Positions 59,274 to 64,000 of a DNA stretch of 64,000 bases are shown here, piece after piece. Within the stretch, counting starts at the first letter, position 1. The number at the start of each line of letters is the position of its first letter. The stretch comes from Campylobacter concisus (GTDB lineage: Bacteria; Campylobacterota; Campylobacteria; Campylobacterales; Campylobacteraceae), in NCBI GenBank assembly GCA_002092835.1, contig LVWL01000018.1, positions 124,001-188,000 of the forward strand. Direction: 5' to 3'. The notes beneath the pieces are model-generated. The model saw only the letters and a program-made list of their open reading frames with translations. It ran no database searches and was not told the origin of the DNA. The translations under genes were made by a program, and so were the position numbers.

Positions 59274-59870
59274 GTGAGTAAAGATCAAGTTATAACTATG
59301 TTTTACGAACTAAAAGATGCTAATACTGGTGAAATTTTAGAGTCAAACATGCAAGAAGGTGGCCAAATTTCGTTTATAACAGGGCATGGCCATATTATAG
59401 AAAAGCTTGAAGAAGAAGTAAGCAAATTAAAATCAGGCGAAAGAGCAACTATAAGCGTAAAGGCAGCAGAGGGTTGTGGTGAATATAATAACGAAGCCAT
59501 TCAGTCGTTACCAAAAGAGCAGTTTGCTGGTATAGATTTACATGAAGGAATGGAACTTTTTGGTCAAAATGAGGATGGCTCAAGCGTTCGTGTTATTGTT
59601 AAAGAGATCAAAGATGACGAAGTAACAGTTGATTTTAATCACCCATATGCTGGTAAAGATTTACTATTTAATGTTGAAGTTTTAGAAGTTAGAGATGCGA
59701 CAGAAGATGAAAAAGCAACAGGCATGGTAGCTGGGGCTCATACTTGCGGTTGTGGTGGTCATGATCATGATCATGAGCATGAGTGCTGCGGTGGTCATGG
59801 ACACGGGCATGGACACGGACACGAGGATGGTGGTTGCGGTTGCGGTGGACACGGACATCACCATCACTAA
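59274..59870 (+). CDS. slyD: SlyD-type FKBP peptidyl-prolyl isomerase with His/Cys-rich tail
   Basis: 198 residues. The FKBP domain is split by an insert-in-flap domain, as in SlyD (about 1-65 and 120-150; FNHPYAGKDLLFNVEVLEV). From about residue 155 the tail has clusters of His, Cys and Gly (CGCGGHDHDH, ECCGGHGHGH, GCGCGGHGHHHH) that should bind nickel or zinc. GTG start at 59274. It is a chaperone and metal store, supplying Ni for hydrogenase or urease-type enzymes in relatives. Confidence 0.92.
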   Translation: MSKDQVITMFYELKDANTGEILESNMQEGGQISFITGHGHIIEKLEEEVSKLKSGERATISVKAAEGCGEYNNEAIQSLPKEQFAGIDLHEGMELFGQNEDGSSVRVIVKEIKDDEVTVDFNHPYAGKDLLFNVEVLEVRDATEDEKATGMVAGAHTCGCGGHDHDHEHECCGGHGHGHGHGHEDGGCGCGGHGHHHH

Positions 59871-59879
59871 GAAGCTAAA

Positions 59880-60809
59880 ATGAAAAAATTTGCTTTTGTT
59901 TTTGCGGGCCAAGGCTCGCAAAGTATTGGTATGGGAAAAGACTTTTACGAAAATTTTTCTACTGCTAAGTTACTTTTAAATGATGCTTGTAATGATACTG
60001 GCATTGATTACAAAGAACTTTTATTTACACAAAACGATAAGTTAGATAAAACAGAATTCACTCAGCCAGCTATCGTTTTAAACTCGCTAATGACTTATTT
60101 GGCTTTTTCAAATTTTATTAAAGAAAAACCAGAATTTAGTCTTGGGCACTCACTTGGAGAATTTACTGCTCTTGCAGTTAGTGGAGCATTTAATTTTATT
60201 GATGCGATTAGGCTTGTAAACTTACGTGGTAAATTTATGCAAGAAGCCTGCGTTGGCAAAGATGCCGGTATGATGGTAGTTCTTGGACTTAGTGATGAAG
60301 TGGTTGAAGAAATTTGTAAAAAAGCAAGAGAAGAAGGTTTACAAATTTATGCTGCAAACTACAACTGCGATGGACAAATCGTTGTCGCTGGTGTAAGAGC
60401 TGATCTTGCTAGCTATGAAGCAAAATTTAAAGAAGCTGGCGCAAAAAGAGCAATGCTTTTAAATATGTCGGTGGCAAGCCATTGTCCGATACTTGAACCA
60501 GCTAGTGTTAGGCTGGCAAGCGAGCTTGAGAGTACTTTGGCTACTAAATTTTTTCCAGTTGTCTCAAATGTAAATGCTAAAATTTATACTGATAAAAGCG
60601 AAGCACTAGTCCTGCTAAAAGAGCAGCTAATAAAACCAGTTTGCTATAAACAAAGCATTAAAAACTATGAAAATAATGTTGATTGTTTTATCGAGCTTGG
60701 TGCTGCGACGTTAAAGGGCATCAATAAAAAAATTACCGAAAAGCCAACTTATAGTATTACTGATATGGCAAGTCTTGAAGAAGTTGTGAAAATTTTGGAG
60801 GAGAGATGA
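59880..60809 (+). CDS. fabD: Malonyl-CoA:ACP transacylase
   Basis: 309 residues. AGQGSQSIGMGKDFYE near 9, nucleophile in LGHSLGEFTALAVSG near 87-95 (Ser), His in ASHCPILEPA near 199. Supplies malonyl-ACP for fatty-acid synthesis and, presumably, to the APE pathway, whose cluster has no visible acyltransferase of this kind. The stop overlaps the next ATG. Confidence 0.95.
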   Translation: MKKFAFVFAGQGSQSIGMGKDFYENFSTAKLLLNDACNDTGIDYKELLFTQNDKLDKTEFTQPAIVLNSLMTYLAFSNFIKEKPEFSLGHSLGEFTALAVSGAFNFIDAIRLVNLRGKFMQEACVGKDAGMMVVLGLSDEVVEEICKKAREEGLQIYAANYNCDGQIVVAGVRADLASYEAKFKEAGAKRAMLLNMSVASHCPILEPASVRLASELESTLATKFFPVVSNVNAKIYTDKSEALVLLKEQLIKPVCYKQSIKNYENNVDCFIELGAATLKGINKKITEKPTYSITDMASLEEVVKILEER

Positions 60810-61489
60810 TAGCGATACTTGGAGCTATGCAAGAGGAGATAACACCGATCCTTGAAATGGTTGGTGAATATAAAACTGTTCAATATGCAAATAATAAATT
60901 TTACTTAGCAAACTATAAAGGAAAAGAACTAGTCATTGCCTATTCAAAGATAGGCAAAGTAAATGCAGCCATAACGGCAACTTTAATGGTAGAAAAATTT
61001 AAGGCCTCAAAGTTGCTCTTTACTGGCGTAGCTGGCTCACTTGATGAGAGTTTAAAAATAGGCGATATGCTTTATGCTACTAGCTTAGTGCAACATGATC
61101 TTGATATTACGGCTTTTGGCCATCCTTATGGCTATGTGCCAGGCACAAGTATATTTGTCAAAAGTGATGAAGGGCTAAATGAACTGGCAAAAAAGATAGC
61201 TGATAAAAAAGATATGAGCTTAAGCGCTGGTATTATTGCGACCGGAGATCAGTTTATCTGCGATAATGAAAAGAAAGCTTGGATTAAAAAGATATTTAAT
61301 GCGAGCGCTACCGAGATGGAAGGTGCTAGCGTTGCACTAGTTTGCGAAACACTTGGTGTGCCATTTTTTATACTAAGAGCTATCAGCGATGGAGCTGGTG
61401 ATGCAGCAGAGTTTGACTTTGATAAATTTTTGCAAGATTCAGCAAATGTTAGTGCAAAATTTATACTTGAAATGGTAGAAAATTTATGA
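60806..61489 (+). CDS. mtn: 5'-methylthioadenosine/S-adenosylhomocysteine (or aminofutalosine) nucleosidase
   Basis: 227 residues. GAMQEEITPILEMV at the start, TGVAGSLDES near 72, and the catalytic ATEMEGASVALVC near 170 with Glu; Asp in ISDGAGDAA near 193. In campylobacters this enzyme also cleaves 6-amino-6-deoxyfutalosine for menaquinone synthesis, so it may have both roles. Overlaps fabD and the next gene by four bases. Confidence 0.92.
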   Translation: MIAILGAMQEEITPILEMVGEYKTVQYANNKFYLANYKGKELVIAYSKIGKVNAAITATLMVEKFKASKLLFTGVAGSLDESLKIGDMLYATSLVQHDLDITAFGHPYGYVPGTSIFVKSDEGLNELAKKIADKKDMSLSAGIIATGDQFICDNEKKAWIKKIFNASATEMEGASVALVCETLGVPFFILRAISDGAGDAAEFDFDKFLQDSANVSAKFILEMVENL

Positions 61490-62244
61490 TAGAGCTTAGT
61501 AAAAGGCTTCTTAGGCAAGTTGGTCAGACAAATGCCAGATACAAGATGATAGAGGGCGGAGATAAGATATTGCTTGGCCTTAGTGGCGGTAAAGATAGCC
61601 TTGCACTAGCTCACGTACTAAAGCATATTCAAAACGTCACACCTGAGAAATTTGAGTTTAAAGCAGTAACTCTAAGTTATGGCATGGGTGAGGACTACGC
61701 TTATCTTACGAAGCATTGCAATGAGCACGGAATAGAGCATGAGGTGATAGATAGCTCAATCTTTGAAATTTCAAAAGAGAAAATCCGTAAAAATTCTAGC
61801 TTTTGTAGTTTCTTTTCTCGTATGAGAAGAGGCTATCTTTATACTTACGCCTTAAAGCATGGTTTTAATAAGCTCGCGATTGCTCATCATTTAGATGATG
61901 CAGCGGAGAGCTTTTTTATGAATTTTACCTATAATGGTGCACTAAGGACGCTTGCTCCAAAATATACTGCAAAAAATGGCATCACAGTTATTAGACCGTT
62001 TATCTTCGTTCGCGAGAGACAGCTTCGCGAAAATGCTATCAAAAATGAATTAAGAGTCATTGGCGATGAAGCATGCCCTGCAATGAGATTTGACGTAAAG
62101 ATGCCGCATGCTAGATATGAAACCAAAAAGCTTTTAGCAACTTTAGAAAAAGAAAATCCAAAGCTTTTTACTTCGCTAAAAGCAGCATTTGAAAATATCC
62201 ATACTGATACTTTTTTTGCTCTCAATAGCAGTAGTGAAGAGTAA
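61486..62244 (+). CDS. TtcA-like PP-loop ATPase (tRNA thiolation family)
   Basis: 252 residues. PP-loop SGGKDSLALAHVL near 33, HHLDDAAESFFMNF near 140, and CSFFSRMRRGYLY near 106. TtcA normally has C-x-x-C in this spot (CSLC); here the second Cys is Phe, so a [4Fe-4S] cluster would need other ligands (one more Cys in EACPAM near 202). It may be a TtcA variant, or another PP-loop tRNA modifier. It is the last gene of the run, followed by a terminator. Confidence 0.78.
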   Translation: MIELSKRLLRQVGQTNARYKMIEGGDKILLGLSGGKDSLALAHVLKHIQNVTPEKFEFKAVTLSYGMGEDYAYLTKHCNEHGIEHEVIDSSIFEISKEKIRKNSSFCSFFSRMRRGYLYTYALKHGFNKLAIAHHLDDAAESFFMNFTYNGALRTLAPKYTAKNGITVIRPFIFVRERQLRENAIKNELRVIGDEACPAMRFDVKMPHARYETKKLLATLEKENPKLFTSLKAAFENIHTDTFFALNSSSEE

Positions 62245-62252
62245 AATTTTAC

Positions 62253-62282
62253 TTGCTTTTTGGGACTAATCCCAAGAAGCAA
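62253..62282 (+). terminator. Terminator hairpin after the TtcA-like gene
   Basis: TTGCTT-T-TTGGGA pairs with TCCCAA-G-AAGCAA around a CTAA loop (13-bp stem with one G-U), ending the long co-directional run. Confidence 0.7.
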
Positions 62283-62396
62283 TCTATAAATATTTCTATT
62301 TTAATCTTCTCTTTAAAAATTTTTGCCTTTGGTTATAATTTTATAACTTAGAAAATTTAAGCTTAAAAAAATAGTCATGTGTTTTAAACATTAAGA

Positions 62397-62415
62397 AATA
62401 GCTATTTGAAATAGC
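62397..62415. repeat. Short palindromic element, second copy
   Basis: AAATAGCTATTTGA at 62397-62410 repeats 14 bases of the palindrome at 43136-43151; with the bases that follow it also forms GCTATTT-G-AAATAGC. Confidence 0.4.
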
Positions 62416-62425
62416 AAGCTATAGC

Positions 62426-63040
62426 CTAAAGCCCATCAAGTAAAATTTTATAAAGGCGGTTTATCTCATCGTCGTTTAGCTCGATCGTGCTTTTTGTATC
62501 AAATAAATTTTTGATCTTGCTAGCGTCAAATTCGCTCCTATCAAGGCAGTGCTTGTGAGAGGGCAAAAAGCCACGAGTTAAGCAAAGCTCACTCTCTATC
62601 TCCTCGTCGCAGATAAAGCACTCAAGTTCGCTGTGAAGTCTGCCTTCAAACTCTAAAATTTTGACGTAGCTTTCGATGATGAGGCGTTTTGGATTTTGCA
62701 GCTGCATCTGTTTGGCGCAGCGATCAAGCTCGTTAAAGTAAATTTCATCGAGCTGCTCGACCTCTTTTAGATGATCATAAAGTAGGCGCATGAACTGCTG
62801 CCAAATGATGAGCTTGTCGCGCTCTAGCAGCCATTTAAAGCCAAGATGAAGTATGCTTCTAAGCTTTGGTAGAAATTTCGCCTCTTGCTCGAGCTCAAAG
62901 TCGATCTTGTAGCCAGTCATGATGTTTGAGTGGCGAGCGCCAAAAAATCTATACGACTTTACGAGCAAATTTGGCGTTAGCACAAAGACTAAAAGGTCCT
63001 CGTCTCTGACCTTTTGCACGCGCAGGATGTAGCCTTGCAT
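62426..63040 (-). CDS. recO: Recombination mediator RecO (short epsilonproteobacterial type)
   Basis: 204 residues. N-terminal OB-fold start MQGYILRVQKVRDEDLLVFVLTP, helical centre, and a CFIC pair near 143 with an ending segment LTRGFLPSHKHC that could complete a zinc site. It helps RecA load on SSB-coated DNA. It is adjacent to dus on the same strand with no gap, so probably translated from one message. Confidence 0.8.
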   Translation of the reverse strand: MQGYILRVQKVRDEDLLVFVLTPNLLVKSYRFFGARHSNIMTGYKIDFELEQEAKFLPKLRSILHLGFKWLLERDKLIIWQQFMRLLYDHLKEVEQLDEIYFNELDRCAKQMQLQNPKRLIIESYVKILEFEGRLHSELECFICDEEIESELCLTRGFLPSHKHCLDRSEFDASKIKNLFDTKSTIELNDDEINRLYKILLDGL

Positions 63041-63963
63041 CTAGGCAAAAAACTCCTTTATGCGCTCTCTCATCACGCGGGCATCTTTGATAAAATTTAC
63101 ATCGTTTCTAAAGGTTGTTGCGCCGTCTATGCCCTTGCTGTATTGGTGAAGGTGCTTTCTAAATATGCAAAGTCCGTGCTCGCCGTAGTGCTCGATCATC
63201 GCGTCAAAGTGAGCTAGGATGATCTCTTGCTTTAGCGCCTTATCCACGCTACTTTTGCTCTTTATCTCGTGAAATATCCAAGGGCTACCGATACTTGCTC
63301 TACCGATCATTAGGCGTCGCATTTTGTGAAATTTAAAATTTTATCTGCATTTTGTGCGTTTATATCGCCATTTGCAACGACTGGGATTTTCACGCTTGCC
63401 TTTACTCTAGCGATCGCTTCGTAATCAACCTTTGCGCTGTATCCGCCAGCTCTGGTGCGCCCATGCACTGCGATATAGTCTGCGCCGGCTTCTTCGCAGG
63501 CTTTTGCGATTTTCTCTTCATTTTTGTCGTTAAAGCCAAGTCTAAATTTAACGCTTAGGCTCTTCTTGTTTGAGACGCTTTTTATGGCTGAGATGATGTT
63601 TTGAAGTTTGTCAAGATCGTTTAGTAAAGCCGATCCCGCGCCTTGTCTAACGACCTTTGGCACAGGGCAGCCGCAGTTTAGATCAAGCCCGTAAATCCCA
63701 TCAATTTTATTGATTATCTGCACGGCTTTTTTTATATTTTCTATATCACTGCCAGCTATCTGGACGACGTAGGGCTCTTCATTTGGGGATTTTTTAAGCA
63801 TTTCAAGAGTTTTGTCGCTGCTCTCATAAACCAGGGCATTTGCACTGATCATCTCGCTAACAGTGACGTCGCAGCCAAATTTCTTGACGACGCTCCTTAG
63901 TGGCAGGTCAGAAAAGCCAGCAAGTGGCGCTAAGAAAAGTGGCTTTTTACTAAAGTCTATCAT
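63041..63963 (-). pseudogene. dus: tRNA-dihydrouridine synthase, one-base frameshift
   Basis: FMN enzyme reducing uridine in the tRNA D-loop. Reads MIDFSKKPLFLAPLAGFSD, then TVSEMISANAL, LDLNCGCPVPKVVRQGAGSALL (catalytic Cys), KFRLGF, AVHGRTRAGGYS, VVANGDINAQNA. The frame breaks at FTKCDA/LMIGRASIGSPW near plus-strand 63312-63315: one more C (GCC-CTA-ATG) joins the halves to about 308 residues. Likely a homopolymer deletion. The exact DusA/B/C class is unclear; campylobacters usually have one Dus of the DusB type. Confidence 0.88.
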
Positions 63964-64000
63964 TTAAAAAAAAGCGAGCTAGGCACCATTTTGCCATTGT
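63960..64000 (-). CDS. C-terminal tail of an upstream gene (partial)
   Basis: On the minus strand an open frame reads NGKMVPSSLFFK and stops with TGA overlapping the dus ATG by three bases (ATGA), the usual coupled arrangement here. Too short to name; could also be a chance frame. Confidence 0.35.
   Translation of the reverse strand, partial: NGKMVPSSLFFK

Noticed and set aside
59756-59868. CAT/CAC-rich repeats suspected as unstable DNA
   Set aside because: Explained by the metal-binding tail of SlyD; repeats are imperfect.

Overview
The window looks like chromosomal DNA of a Campylobacter, probably of the oral/enteric C. concisus, C. curvus, C. showae or C. rectus type. The evidence is AT-rich DNA, TATAAT -10 boxes without strong -35 boxes, tightly overlapping genes, and gene blocks I recall from C. 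jejuni: ileS - small membrane protein - gatA - guaB - xseB - C-N hydrolase - murC - mutS2, and rplU - rpmA - obgE ... fmt - birA - parA - parB - atpF' to atpC - tolQRAB - pal - cpoB - slyD - fabD - mtn. Species assignment is inference; no rRNA is present.

Layout. 1-12,487 (+): an aryl polyene (APE) type fatty-acid/polyketide operon cut by the left edge. It holds ketosynthase, dehydratase, ketoreductase, second ketosynthase, a small exported protein, ApeC-like ketosynthase homologue, acyltransferase, two acyl carrier proteins, a membrane protein, an AMP-ligase fused to a FabZ-like dehydratase, glycosyltransferase-acyltransferase, thioesterase, LolA-like carrier and MMPL exporter. Nearly every start overlaps or abuts the previous stop. 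12,535-15,003 (-): a broken, secreted pectate-lyase gene and cinA. 15,100-30,616 (+): ileS to dapE housekeeping genes, including guaB, metX, murC, mutS2 and a GGDEF/EAL protein. 30,617-36,211: a short gene remnant, a DUF2809-like protein, polA (-), and two LPS-core glycosyltransferases. 36,288-37,928: exbB-exbD-tonB with a textbook promoter and terminator. 38,058: tRNA-Phe(GAA). 38,480-42,368: dcuB with an unusual insertion, flhB (-), and an unknown gene. 42,477-62,282 (+): rplU through a TtcA-like gene, with the F1 and b/b' ATP synthase genes followed directly by Tol-Pal. 62,426-64,000 (-): recO, dus and the tail of one more gene.

How the genes work together. The APE genes would make, load, extend, glyco/acyl-anchor and export an aryl polyene pigment to the outer membrane; malonyl-ACP would come from general metabolism (fabD lies at 59,880). 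ParAB, ATP synthase, Tol-Pal and SlyD/FabD form one long co-directional run. ExbBD-TonB energises outer-membrane uptake.

Nine genes are interrupted by apparent one-base indels, at least six of them in short homopolymers and including guaB, birA and dus. This pattern suggests sequencing or consensus error more than real decay. The pectate lyase additionally carries an in-frame amber codon in its signal peptide and is the best candidate for a true pseudogene.
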